Origin: Paractinoplanes pyxinae
GTDB lineage: Bacteria; Actinomycetota; Actinomycetes; Mycobacteriales; Micromonosporaceae
Assembly (NCBI RefSeq): GCF_026626335.1
Contig: NZ_JAPNTZ010000007.1
Coordinates: 1 to 64,000, forward strand
Length of the DNA stretch: 64,000 bases
Direction: 5' to 3'
Part shown: in pieces, positions 49,399 to 57,705 of the stretch
How positions within the stretch are numbered: the first letter of the stretch is position 1
How the letters are laid out: each line of letters starts with the position of its first letter
Notes under the pieces: model-generated
Told to the model about the DNA's origin: nothing
The model's database searches: none
Seen by the model: only the letters and a program-made list of their open reading frames with translations
Position numbers and translations under genes: made by a program

Positions 49399-51083
49399 CC
49401 GCTCATCTGCTCATCGGTCCGCTCCTGCGGCGGGTGGTGGGCGACCGCGCCACCATCTGGGTCGAGACCTCCGAGCCGGCCTACGTGCACGTCGAGGCGG
49501 ACGGCGGGGGCGCCGGCTCGGCGCCCACCTTCACGGCGTACGGGCATCACTACGCCCTCGTCGTGGTCGAGGGCCTGCGGCTGGGCGCCTCGAGCACGTA
49601 CAAGGTCCTGCTCGACGACCGCCAGGTGTGGCCGAGCACCGAGTCGTCCTACCCGCCGCCGGCCATCCACACCCGGCCCGCCGGGGACGCCCCGGTGCGC
49701 ATGATCTTCGGCTCGTGCCGCGAGGCCACCCCCAGCTCGACCACCCGCAAGCTGCCGCCGGACGCCCTCGACGCGTACTCCCGGCGGCTGATGGCCGACC
49801 CGCAGAACCCGGAGCTGCGGCCGGACGTGATCGTGCTGCTGGGCGACCAGGTCTACGCCGACAACACCTCGGCCAAGGTGCGCCGCTTCCTGCGCCGCCG
49901 CCGCGCCGCCGGCCACGACGGCCCGAACGACCAGGTGGTGACGTTCGAGGAGTACACGAAGCTCTATCTGGAATCGTGGCGCGACCCCGAGGTGCGCTGG
50001 CTGTTCGCCACCGTGCCGACCGTCATGATCTTCGACGACCACGAGATGATCGACGACTGGAACACCTCCGAGTCGTGGCGGCACGACATGAACCAGCAGA
50101 GCTGGTGGGAGGAGCGGATCACCGGCGGGCTGGCCTCGTACTGGGTCTATCAGCACCTGGGCAACCTGAGCCCGGACGAGCTGGCCACCGACCCGCTGTT
50201 CCAGAAGGTCACCACGGTCGACGACGCCACCGACCTGCTGCACGAGTTCGGCCGCACGGTCGACACGGCCGAGCAGACGTACCAGTGGAGCTACGCGCTC
50301 GACATCGGCCGCACCCGCCTGGTCATGCTGGACAACCGCTGCAGCCGGGTGCTCACCCCCGACCGCCGCGAGATGCTGCCCGCCGCCGAGTGGAACTGGT
50401 TCGTCGACCAGGCCCACGGCGAGTACGACCACCTGGTCGTCGGCAGCTCCCTGCCCTGGCTGATGCCGCCGGCCATCCACTACCTGGAGGCGTGGAACGA
50501 GAGCACGGCCGCCTCCCGCCGCCCCTGGGTGGCTCAGGCCGCCGAGAAGCTGCGCCGTGCGGTCGACCTCGAGCACTGGGCCGCCTTCACCCGCTCGTTC
50601 AACGCCCTGGGCGAGCTGTTCCGCCGCCTGGGCGAGGGCGGCACCGGCTCCCCCGGCCACCGGGTCGGCGCCGGCGGCGCGTACGCGGCCCCCGCCTCGA
50701 TCAGCGTTCTGTCCGGCGACGTCCACCACTCGTACGTGGCCGAGGCCGACTTCGGCACCGCCATGGCCACCCCGGTGATGCAGCTGACCTGCTCCCCCGT
50801 GCACAACCAGGTGCCCGCCTTCATGCGGCCGCTGATGCGCTTCAGCTGGTCCCGGGCCGCGGCCCACGGCGTACGGGGTCTGGCCCGCTCAGCCTCGGTC
50901 CGGCGCCCCGCCTGGACCTGGAAGCGCCTGGCCGGCCCCTACTTCGGCAACGCCATCAGCACCCTGACCCTCCAGGGCCCGCAGGCCACCGCCAAGGTCG
51001 AGGGCACCGACAAGGACGGCAACCTGTTCGAGGTGGTCGAGGTCCCCTACCCCTCCGGAAGGTCGAGCGCCTTGCGCAGGTAG
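49395..51083 (+). CDS. PhoD-like metallophosphatase
   Basis: 562 residues. It begins with a fibronectin-like PhoD_N-type domain (about 1–95), then the phosphatase core: VRMIFGSCREATP, DVIVLLGDQVYADNT, PTVMIFDDHEMIDDWN, and the histidine motif SVLSGDVHHSYVAEA. These hold the metal ligands of alkaline phosphatase D. No Tat or Sec signal is seen at this start, so it may be cytoplasmic, unlike exported PhoD. Phosphodiester or phosphomonoester substrates are possible. Its 3' end overlaps the convergent HAD gene by 37 nt. Confidence 0.87.
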   Translation: MTAHLLIGPLLRRVVGDRATIWVETSEPAYVHVEADGGGAGSAPTFTAYGHHYALVVVEGLRLGASSTYKVLLDDRQVWPSTESSYPPPAIHTRPAGDAPVRMIFGSCREATPSSTTRKLPPDALDAYSRRLMADPQNPELRPDVIVLLGDQVYADNTSAKVRRFLRRRRAAGHDGPNDQVVTFEEYTKLYLESWRDPEVRWLFATVPTVMIFDDHEMIDDWNTSESWRHDMNQQSWWEERITGGLASYWVYQHLGNLSPDELATDPLFQKVTTVDDATDLLHEFGRTVDTAEQTYQWSYALDIGRTRLVMLDNRCSRVLTPDRREMLPAAEWNWFVDQAHGEYDHLVVGSSLPWLMPPAIHYLEAWNESTAASRRPWVAQAAEKLRRAVDLEHWAAFTRSFNALGELFRRLGEGGTGSPGHRVGAGGAYAAPASISVLSGDVHHSYVAEADFGTAMATPVMQLTCSPVHNQVPAFMRPLMRFSWSRAAAHGVRGLARSASVRRPAWTWKRLAGPYFGNAISTLTLQGPQATAKVEGTDKDGNLFEVVEVPYPSGRSSALRR

Positions 51084-51667
51084 TCGAGGTGCTGGGGGCC
51101 CGACCAGCGGTAGGCCGACAGACCGGCGGCGCGGGCCCCGCGTACGGCGCGGTCGTCGTCGTCGATGAAGAGCACCAGCTTGGGCGGGAAGCCGATCAGC
51201 TCGCAGGCCTTCTCGAAGAACTCGGGGGCCGGCTTGTGGGCCTTGATCTCCCACGAGCTGACCACCACGTCGACCTCGCCGGCCAGGCCGAGGGTCTCCA
51301 GGTCGCCGCGCAGGCGGTCGGTGGCGTTGGTGGCCAGGCCCACCTTGCGACCGGCCGCGCGCACCTCGCGGACGAACGCCAGCACCTCGGGGTCGGGCTC
51401 GCCCCGGTACGCCTGCCACTGGGCGACCGCGGCGCGGGCCTCCTCGATGTCGAGCGGCAGCCGGGACGCCACGAGTTCCATCCACTCGGCGTCGGTGATC
51501 TCGCCGGCCATCGCCGGGCGGTAGATGTCCCACGACATCGCCGTCTCCAGCAGGGCGGCCGGCTTGAGCCCGTTGTCCACCTCGACGGCGATCATCGGGG
51601 CCGGGTCCCAGCGGCGCAGCACGCCGTCCAGGTCGATGAGCAGGGCCTGGGCGCGGTCGCGCGGCAT
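51047..51667 (-). CDS. HAD family hydrolase
   Basis: 206 residues. HAD motif I is LLIDLDGVLRRWD (nucleophile Asp near residue 12), a helical cap follows, motif II is GLATNATDRLRGDL, motif III the Lys in IKAHKPAPEFFEKA, and motif IV FIDDDDRAVRGARAAG. A complete active site, typical of subfamily IA phosphatases acting on small phosphorylated metabolites. The start has GGAG 8 nt upstream and lies 5 nt after the smc stop codon, so it is read with smc. Confidence 0.92.
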   Translation of the reverse strand: MPRDRAQALLIDLDGVLRRWDPAPMIAVEVDNGLKPAALLETAMSWDIYRPAMAGEITDAEWMELVASRLPLDIEEARAAVAQWQAYRGEPDPEVLAFVREVRAAGRKVGLATNATDRLRGDLETLGLAGEVDVVVSSWEIKAHKPAPEFFEKACELIGFPPKLVLFIDDDDRAVRGARAAGLSAYRWSGPQHLDYLRKALDLPEG

Positions 51668-51672
51668 AGGGG

Positions 51673-54600
51673 TTACTCCTCCGGATCGTGCTTGAGCCGC
51701 TGGCTGATCACCTGGGTCACACCAGCGCGCATGGTGACGCCGTAGAGGGCGTCGGCAACCTCCATGGTGCGCTTCTGGTGCGTGATGATCAAAAGCTGGC
51801 TCTTCTCCCGCAGCTGCGCGAAGAGCGTAATCAACCGGCCCAGGTTGACGTCGTCGAGGGCCGCCTCGACCTCGTCCATGATGTAGAAGGGCGAGGGGCG
51901 GGCCCGGAAGATGGCACACAGCATGGCCACGGCGGTCAGCGAGCGCTCGCCACCCGACAGCAGCGACAGCCGCTTGATCTTCTTGCCGGGCGGGCGGGCC
52001 TCAACCTCGACGCCGGTGGTGAGCATGTCCTCCGGGTCGGTCAGCACCAGCCGGCCCTCACCGCCCGGGAAGAGCACCTGGAACACGACCTCGAACTCGC
52101 GCGCCGTGTCCTCGAAGGCCGAGGTGAACACCTCGAGGATCCGGTCGTCGACGTCCTTGACCACGGTGAGCAGGTCTTTGCGGGTGGCCTTGAGGTCTTC
52201 CAGCTGGTCGGAGAGGAACTTGAAGCGCTCCTCGAGCGCGGCGAACTCCTCCAGCGCGAGCGGGTTGACCTTGCCCAGCAGGGCCAGGTCGCGCTCGGCC
52301 TTGTTGCCCCGCTTCTCCTGCGTCGGCCGGTGGAACGGGACCGGCTCGGGCGCCGGCTTGCCGTCCTTCTCGGCCTGCGCCACCTCGGCCTGGGTCGGCG
52401 GCACCAGCTGGTCGGGACCGTACTCGGTGATCAGCGTGTCGACGTCGAGCGAGAAGTCCTCGGCCGCCTTGGCCTCGAGCTGCTCGATGCGCATCCGCTG
52501 CTCGGCTCGGGCCACCTCGTCCCGGTGCACCTCGTTGGTCAGCCGCTCCAGCTCGGTGACCAGGCGCTTGGCCCCGGCCCGGACCTCTTGCAGCTCGGCT
52601 TCCCGCAGCGTCCGGGCCTGGGCCAGCTCGTCGCGGACCTCGACCGCCGCCACCAGCGACACCCGGACGCGGGCCAGCGCGGCGGCGGCGCCCAGCGCGA
52701 CGGCCCGGGCGATCTCGGCGCCCCGGGCCCGCGCGGCACGACGGGCGGCCGCCCGCTCGCGGGCCTGCCGCTCGGCGTTGGCCTGGCGCAGCAGCGAGTC
52801 GGCCCGGCCGGCGATCGAGGCGACGCGCTCCTCGGCCGTCCGGACGGCGAGCCGCACCTCCATCTCGTTCTGCCGGGACTGCGGCACGAGCGCGGCCAGC
52901 CGGTCCCGTTCGTCGGTCGACGGCTCCTCGTCGATCGGGGTGGCCTCGGCCAGGCGCAACCGCTCCTCGAGCTCGGCCACCCGCATCAGGTCGGCCTCGC
53001 GGGCCGATTCGGCCTTCTGCCGGGCCGCGCCCAGACGCTCGGTCTCGGCCTTGGCCGACCGGGCGGCCGCACCCAGCTCGGCCAGGCGACGGGCGGCCGC
53101 GTTGCGCTCGCCCTCGGCGGCCCGCTTGGCCTGGGCCGCGACGTTCACGGCCTCCTTGTGCCCGGCCACCTCGGCCCGGGCCTGGGCCATCTGCTCCTTG
53201 AGCTCGACGATCGCCTGCTCGGCGGTCTCCCGGCGGGCCTTGGCCTCGTCGACCGCAGCCTGCACCTCGAGGTAGCTGGTGGCCTTGCCCGAGCCACCGG
53301 CGGCGGCGTACGCGCCGAGCACGTCACCGTCCGGCGTGACCGCGCGCAGCTCGGAGTTGGCGGCGATCAACGCCACCGCGGCCGCGTGATCGGGCACGAG
53401 GACGACATCCCGCAGGGCGCGGTTCAGAGCCGGCCGTACGTCGTCCGGGCATCCGATCACGTCGGGCGCCCACACCGCCCCCTCGGGCAGGGCCGGCCGC
53501 AACGCGTCCAGCGACCCCTGCATGCCGGGACCGGCCGGCGACGCCACGACCAGCGCGGCCCGTCCGGCGTCGGCGATCTTGAGCGTGCGCATCGCCTCGA
53601 CGGCCTCGTCCACGCCGGACAGCGCGACCGCGTCGGCCAGCGAGCCCAGCGCCGCGGCCAGGGCGGCCTCGTGTCCGGGCCGGACGGTGAGCATCGAGGC
53701 CAGGCTGCCCAGCAGCCCCGGCACCTCGCCCGCCTTGGCCAGCAGCGCCCCGGCGCCGTCCTTGCGCTTGAGGCCGAGCGCCAGCGCCTCCTCGCGAGCC
53801 TTCCAGCTGGCCGCGTCCTTCTCGGCGGCCCGCTCGGCGTCGGAGAGCTCCCTGACCACGGCGGCCGCCCGGTCGTGCCGTTCGACCGCCTCGGCGTGCC
53901 GCTCGTCGAGCTCGACGTTGCCCCGGTCGGCCTCGGACGACTCGGCGGCGACGGCGTCCACCTCGGCCTGGGCCGCCTCGGCTCGCATCATCGCGTCGGT
54001 GTGGGCCGCGGCCAGGCGCTCGATCTCGTCGGTGGCGCCCTCGGTGCGGGCCCGGGCCGCGTTGACGTTGCCGGTCAGCTTGGCCAGGCCCTCACGCCGG
54101 TCGGCGATCGCCTTCGCGGCCGTACGCAGCGCGCCCTCGGCCGCCGCGAGCTGGCGTTCCTGCTCCTGACGGTGCTCGATCGCCTCGGCCAGGCGCATCT
54201 GGTCGTCGGTGAGCGCCTCGCGCAGCTCTTCTTCCTGCTCGCGCACCCGCTCCGACTCGGCCACCAGCTGATCGGGGTCCCGGCCGGGCCTTTCCTCGTC
54301 GGGGGTGGCCGCGAGGTGGCGCAGCCGCTCGGTGGCCAGCTGCTCGGTCGAGCGGAAACGTTCCTGCAGGGCGGACAGCTTGTACCAGGTGTCCTGGGCG
54401 GCCTGCAGCAGCGGCGCGTCCTCGGCGTGGGCCAGCTCGAGGTCGGCCAGGTGCCGCTGGACCTCCCGGTTCTCGGCCTCGACCTGCCCGCGGCGGTCGC
54501 GCATGGCCGACTCGTCGGCGATCTCTTTGTCGAGGGTGGTGCGCAGCGTGTGCAGGTCGTCGGCGAGCAGCCGCAGCCGGGCGTCGCGCAGGTCGGCCTG

Positions 54601-55254
54601 GATGCCGGCCGCCCGCCGGGCCACCTCGGCCTGCTTGCCCAGCGGCTTCAGCTGGCGCCGCAGCTCGGCCGTGAGGTCGGTGAGGCGGTTGAGGTTGACC
54701 TGCATCGCGTCGAGCTTGCGGATCGCCTTTTCTTTCCGCTTACGATGCTTGAGGACACCGGCCGCCTCCTCGATGAAGGCGCGGCGGTCCTCCGGCTTGG
54801 CGTGCAGCATGGCGTCGAGCCGGCCCTGCCCGACGATGATGTGCATCTCGCGGCCGATGCCGGAGTCGCTCAGCAGCTCCTGGATGTCGAGCAGCCGGCA
54901 GGCGTTCCCGTTGATCTCGTACTCGCTGGCGCCGTCGCGGAACATGCGGCGCGTGATCGACACCTCGGTGTACTCGATCGGCAGGGCGCCGTCGTTGTTG
55001 TCGATCGTGAGCGTCACCTCGGCCCGGCCCAGCGGAGCCCGGCCGGACGTGCCGGCGAAGATGACGTCCTCCATCTTGCCGCCGCGCAGCGCCTTGGCGC
55101 CCTGCTCGCCGAGGACCCAGGCGATGGCGTCGACGACGTTGGACTTGCCGGAGCCGTTGGGGCCCACCACACAGGTGATGCCCGGCTCCAGCCGCAGCGT
55201 CGTAGCGGAGGCGAAGGACTTGAAGCCCTTGACCGTCAGGCTCTTGAGGTGCAC
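51673..55254 (-). CDS. smc: Chromosome partition protein SMC
   Basis: 1193 residues, GTG start. Walker A VVGPNGSGKSNVVDAIAWVL (about 30–50), the long coiled coil with the hinge at about 500–670 (LLGSLASMLTVRPGHEAALA, GDVLGAYAAAGGSG), the ABC signature LSGGERSLTAVAML near 1085, and Walker B PFYIMDEVEAALDDVN. Coiled-coil sections are Ala/Arg/Glu-rich as is usual at this GC content. It condenses and segregates the chromosome with ScpAB. The small coiled-coil gene upstream is 224 nt away. Confidence 0.97.
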   Translation of the reverse strand: MHLKSLTVKGFKSFASATTLRLEPGITCVVGPNGSGKSNVVDAIAWVLGEQGAKALRGGKMEDVIFAGTSGRAPLGRAEVTLTIDNNDGALPIEYTEVSITRRMFRDGASEYEINGNACRLLDIQELLSDSGIGREMHIIVGQGRLDAMLHAKPEDRRAFIEEAAGVLKHRKRKEKAIRKLDAMQVNLNRLTDLTAELRRQLKPLGKQAEVARRAAGIQADLRDARLRLLADDLHTLRTTLDKEIADESAMRDRRGQVEAENREVQRHLADLELAHAEDAPLLQAAQDTWYKLSALQERFRSTEQLATERLRHLAATPDEERPGRDPDQLVAESERVREQEEELREALTDDQMRLAEAIEHRQEQERQLAAAEGALRTAAKAIADRREGLAKLTGNVNAARARTEGATDEIERLAAAHTDAMMRAEAAQAEVDAVAAESSEADRGNVELDERHAEAVERHDRAAAVVRELSDAERAAEKDAASWKAREEALALGLKRKDGAGALLAKAGEVPGLLGSLASMLTVRPGHEAALAAALGSLADAVALSGVDEAVEAMRTLKIADAGRAALVVASPAGPGMQGSLDALRPALPEGAVWAPDVIGCPDDVRPALNRALRDVVLVPDHAAAVALIAANSELRAVTPDGDVLGAYAAAGGSGKATSYLEVQAAVDEAKARRETAEQAIVELKEQMAQARAEVAGHKEAVNVAAQAKRAAEGERNAAARRLAELGAAARSAKAETERLGAARQKAESAREADLMRVAELEERLRLAEATPIDEEPSTDERDRLAALVPQSRQNEMEVRLAVRTAEERVASIAGRADSLLRQANAERQARERAAARRAARARGAEIARAVALGAAAALARVRVSLVAAVEVRDELAQARTLREAELQEVRAGAKRLVTELERLTNEVHRDEVARAEQRMRIEQLEAKAAEDFSLDVDTLITEYGPDQLVPPTQAEVAQAEKDGKPAPEPVPFHRPTQEKRGNKAERDLALLGKVNPLALEEFAALEERFKFLSDQLEDLKATRKDLLTVVKDVDDRILEVFTSAFEDTAREFEVVFQVLFPGGEGRLVLTDPEDMLTTGVEVEARPPGKKIKRLSLLSGGERSLTAVAMLCAIFRARPSPFYIMDEVEAALDDVNLGRLITLFAQLREKSQLLIITHQKRTMEVADALYGVTMRAGVTQVISQRLKHDPEE

Positions 55255-55478
55255 GGATCTCCGGGGGTCGGACGTCTTTGCTTCGGCGCAGACTACCCCC
55301 GGCGTGCCTCAGCAGCCGTAATCGCCGCTCCGCGTCGCCGCGAAACCGGACAAAAAGATGCGCGCCGCCACGGAGTGGAGGCGCGCGATTTCGGGGTGCG
55401 TCTTTGGTGCTTCGTTTGGTTCGAGGGGATTGCGGTGGCCGCCGGCCAGGATCGCTCAGCTCAGGCGGCCGGTGGAGC

Positions 55479-55673
55479 TCAGGTCAGGGCGGGCACGGTC
55501 AGCCGCGCGAAATCGTCGGCCTCGGCCGCGGCGGCCGCGAGACGATCATTTTCCGCCCGCAGGCGGGTGACCTCGAACTCCAGGGACTGCACCCTGGAAC
55601 GCAGACGGGTGACCTCGTCGAGCAGGCGCCGGTCGGGCGCCGCACCTACGTGGCCAAAGAGGGCCTTCGCCAT
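55479..55673 (-). CDS. Small coiled-coil protein upstream of smc
   Basis: 64 residues. It starts MAKALFGHVGAAPDRRLLDE and continues as an amphipathic heptad-like helix (EVTRLRSRVQSLEFEVTRLR, AENDRLAAAAAEADDF). A strong AAGGAG lies 5 nt before the ATG. The MAKALFGHVG start looks familiar from short actinobacterial proteins, but I know no function. It may form a dimeric rod; a role with SMC is only suggested by position. Confidence 0.8.
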   Translation of the reverse strand: MAKALFGHVGAAPDRRLLDEVTRLRSRVQSLEFEVTRLRAENDRLAAAAAEADDFARLTVPALT

Positions 55674-56181
55674 GGTGACTCCTTGAGAAGCACGGCTTCT
55701 TCAGTATGGAAAGCGTTGGTGGAGAGGCCGACCAACGCGCGCGCAGCAAACGCCTGCGAACTGTGCTCGAAGGGCACGCTTTGAGCACAGAATCATGCAC
55801 CCTAGGAAAGTTTTCTCAAGGTGCGGATCGCTCGGGCCCAACTGGAACCGGGCACGAGTAGGCGCGACTGGCGACTCCTCCATAGTCCGCCGATACCCAG
55901 TTCCCGTCAAGCGCTGCGGAGGCGTCCCGCCGTGGCGAGGTAGTGAATCATGCCACCCGGCCCGCCCTTCATGGGAGGGGGAGGTGGCGGCGACCGTACC
56001 TCGCAACCAAGATCAACCCGGAGTTGTCCACAGGCGTACCCCCTTCCCCACCCACATCACCCGAACGCAAACTCCGTCTTTAACGGACAAATAGGGCGGC
56101 AAATCGGGTAAATGTCGCGTAAATCTGTCGCCTATCCGACAGCCTCCCCTGCCTTCGGCGCGCTGTTTCGTTGCCCCCATC
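55674..56181. other. Divergent intergenic region with hairpin, DnaA box and phased A-tracts
   Basis: About 500 bases with no gene. It contains a strong hairpin (55761–55790), a DnaA box TTGTCCACA at 56024–56032, and an AT-rich patch in which AAAT recurs at 56089, 56101, 56110 and 56121, about once per helical turn, just before the Pel-like operon. Promoters for both flanking genes should lie here, but no clear −35/−10 pair is identified. Confidence 0.5.
55761..55790. repeat. 12-bp inverted repeat (hairpin)
   Basis: CTGTGCTCGAAG (55761–55772) and CTTTGAGCACAG (55779–55790) are complementary except for one position that would be a G·U pair in RNA; the loop is GGCACG. It lies 88 nt upstream of the small coiled-coil gene. 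It may be a regulator site or an RNA element. Confidence 0.55.
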
Positions 56182-57705
56182 GTGAATCCGACCCCGCCGC
56201 GCGAGCGCATCTGCATGCTCACCGGCGGCGGTTACCCGTATCGGCGGGACGCCCTCAGCGGATGGTGCCGAACTCTCGTCGAGGGGTTGCGCCGGTTCCG
56301 TTTCGAGTTGCTGACCGTGACCGATCGGGAACCGCCGCCGGCCCCCGCCTACCCGCTGCCCCTGAACGTCGGCTCGGCCCGGGCCGTCGCCATCCCCGGC
56401 GCCGTCGCGAGCCGGGCCGTGATCAAGAACGAGAGCCGGCGGGAGCGCAACGAGCGCCGCCGCACCGAGGCCGAGCTGGGTCAGGCGGCCGCCGGGCTGC
56501 TGTGCCGCGGGCTGATCCGCGAGGAGAACGACGTCGGGCGGGCGTTCGCGGACGGGCTGCGCCGGGTCGCCGAGCGCCCGTCGATGCTGCTCTCGCTGCC
56601 GCTGGCCGACGCGTTGCTCGAGGCCTGGCGCACGGGTGACGACCTGCCCCGGCTGAGCATGCGCGACGCCCGGACGGCGGCCAACCTGCTGCGGCACGCG
56701 CTCGGGGCGGTCACCGTCGAGGTTCCCGCGGCGGATCTCGTGCACTGTGTGGGCGGCACCACCCCGCTGCTCTCGGCGCTGGGCGGGCGCTGGCGGCAGG
56801 GTGTGCCGCTGCTGCTCACCGAGGCCCGGGCCGCCGTCGCCCGGCACAAGCCGCACGAGGACCGCCTGTCGCCGGCGGTCCGGACGGTGCTGCGCCGGTT
56901 CCGGGGTTCGGTCGCCCGCACCGGCTACGCCGAGGCGGGACTGATCGCGCCGCTCAGCGCGTACCACCACGAGTGGGCGCTGCGGCACGGCGCCCCGGTG
57001 GACAAGATGGTGGCGGTGCCGCCCGGGGCCGATCCGTCGGAGTACCCGGGCGTGGCCGAACTGGAGTCGGATCCGGCCGTGGTCTGGGCCGGCAGCGGCG
57101 GGCCGGACAGCGGCCTGTCGCCCTTGCTGGCCGCGTTCGAGCAGGTCGTGGCCGCGATGCCGGGAACCGTGCTGCATCTGGTGGGGGTGACCGCGGCCCA
57201 CGAGGACTACTGCGCCGAGCAGATCGAGCGCTCCGGGCTGGGCCGGGCCGTACGCCTGCACCCGCTGCCCGCCGAGCGCGGCGACCGGTACACCCGGGCC
57301 CACGTGGTGGCCCATGTGCCGGGCCCCGCCGACCCGCCGTACCGGCTGGTCGAGGCCATGATGTCGGGCCGCGCGGTGGTCGGGGTCGACGTGGGACCGG
57401 CCGCCGAGACGCTGGGCGACGCCGGTGTGCTGGTGCAGCCGGGCGACCCGGCCGAGCTGGCGATCGCCGTCGTCGACCTGCTGCGGGCGCCGGCCCGGCG
57501 CCGGGCGCTGGCCGAGGCCGCCCGCGCACGGGCACTGACCCACTTCACGAACGACCGGGTGGTCCGCATCTACGGCGAGCTCTACGCCGATCTCGCGGCG
57601 CCGCCCCCGCCGCCCTCGTTCGAGCTGGCGCTGGCCGTGCCGGCCCCGCGGTCCGAGCCGCCGGTCACCCTGCGCTGGCTGGTCAGTGAAAGGCAGGACG
57701 GATGA
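56182..57705 (+). CDS. PelF-like glycosyltransferase (DUF3492 plus GT4)
   Basis: 507 residues, GTG start. The N-terminus ICMLTGGGYPYRRDALSGWC matches the PelF-type start (xxLLEGTYPYVRGGVSSW in known PelF). The middle VHCVGGTTPLLSALGG and PLLLTEARAAVARHK corresponds to the PelF segment before the TEHGIY motif, here changed. The GT4 half holds AEAGLIAPLSAYHHEWALRH, VVWAGSGGPDSGLSPLLAAF, LHLVGVTAAHEDYCAEQI and a donor-site EAMMSGRAVVGVDVGPAAET. PelF polymerises a cationic amino-sugar exopolysaccharide in the cytoplasm. Its stop overlaps the next gene as ATGA. Confidence 0.82.
   Translation: MNPTPPRERICMLTGGGYPYRRDALSGWCRTLVEGLRRFRFELLTVTDREPPPAPAYPLPLNVGSARAVAIPGAVASRAVIKNESRRERNERRRTEAELGQAAAGLLCRGLIREENDVGRAFADGLRRVAERPSMLLSLPLADALLEAWRTGDDLPRLSMRDARTAANLLRHALGAVTVEVPAADLVHCVGGTTPLLSALGGRWRQGVPLLLTEARAAVARHKPHEDRLSPAVRTVLRRFRGSVARTGYAEAGLIAPLSAYHHEWALRHGAPVDKMVAVPPGADPSEYPGVAELESDPAVVWAGSGGPDSGLSPLLAAFEQVVAAMPGTVLHLVGVTAAHEDYCAEQIERSGLGRAVRLHPLPAERGDRYTRAHVVAHVPGPADPPYRLVEAMMSGRAVVGVDVGPAAETLGDAGVLVQPGDPAELAIAVVDLLRAPARRRALAEAARARALTHFTNDRVVRIYGELYADLAAPPPPPSFELALAVPAPRSEPPVTLRWLVSERQDG

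Noticed and set aside
51688..55686. A 1332-codon open frame on the plus strand, and similarly long ones at 22742–25909 and 47867–51745
   Set aside because: All are antisense or out-of-frame to well-supported genes (smc; the hydroxyquinol operon; ftsY and the PhoD-like gene) and have no domain pattern.
55761..55790. LexA (SOS) box
   Set aside because: The inverted repeat contains CTCGAAG…CTTTGAG, but not the actinobacterial TCGAAC-n4-GTTCGA spacing.
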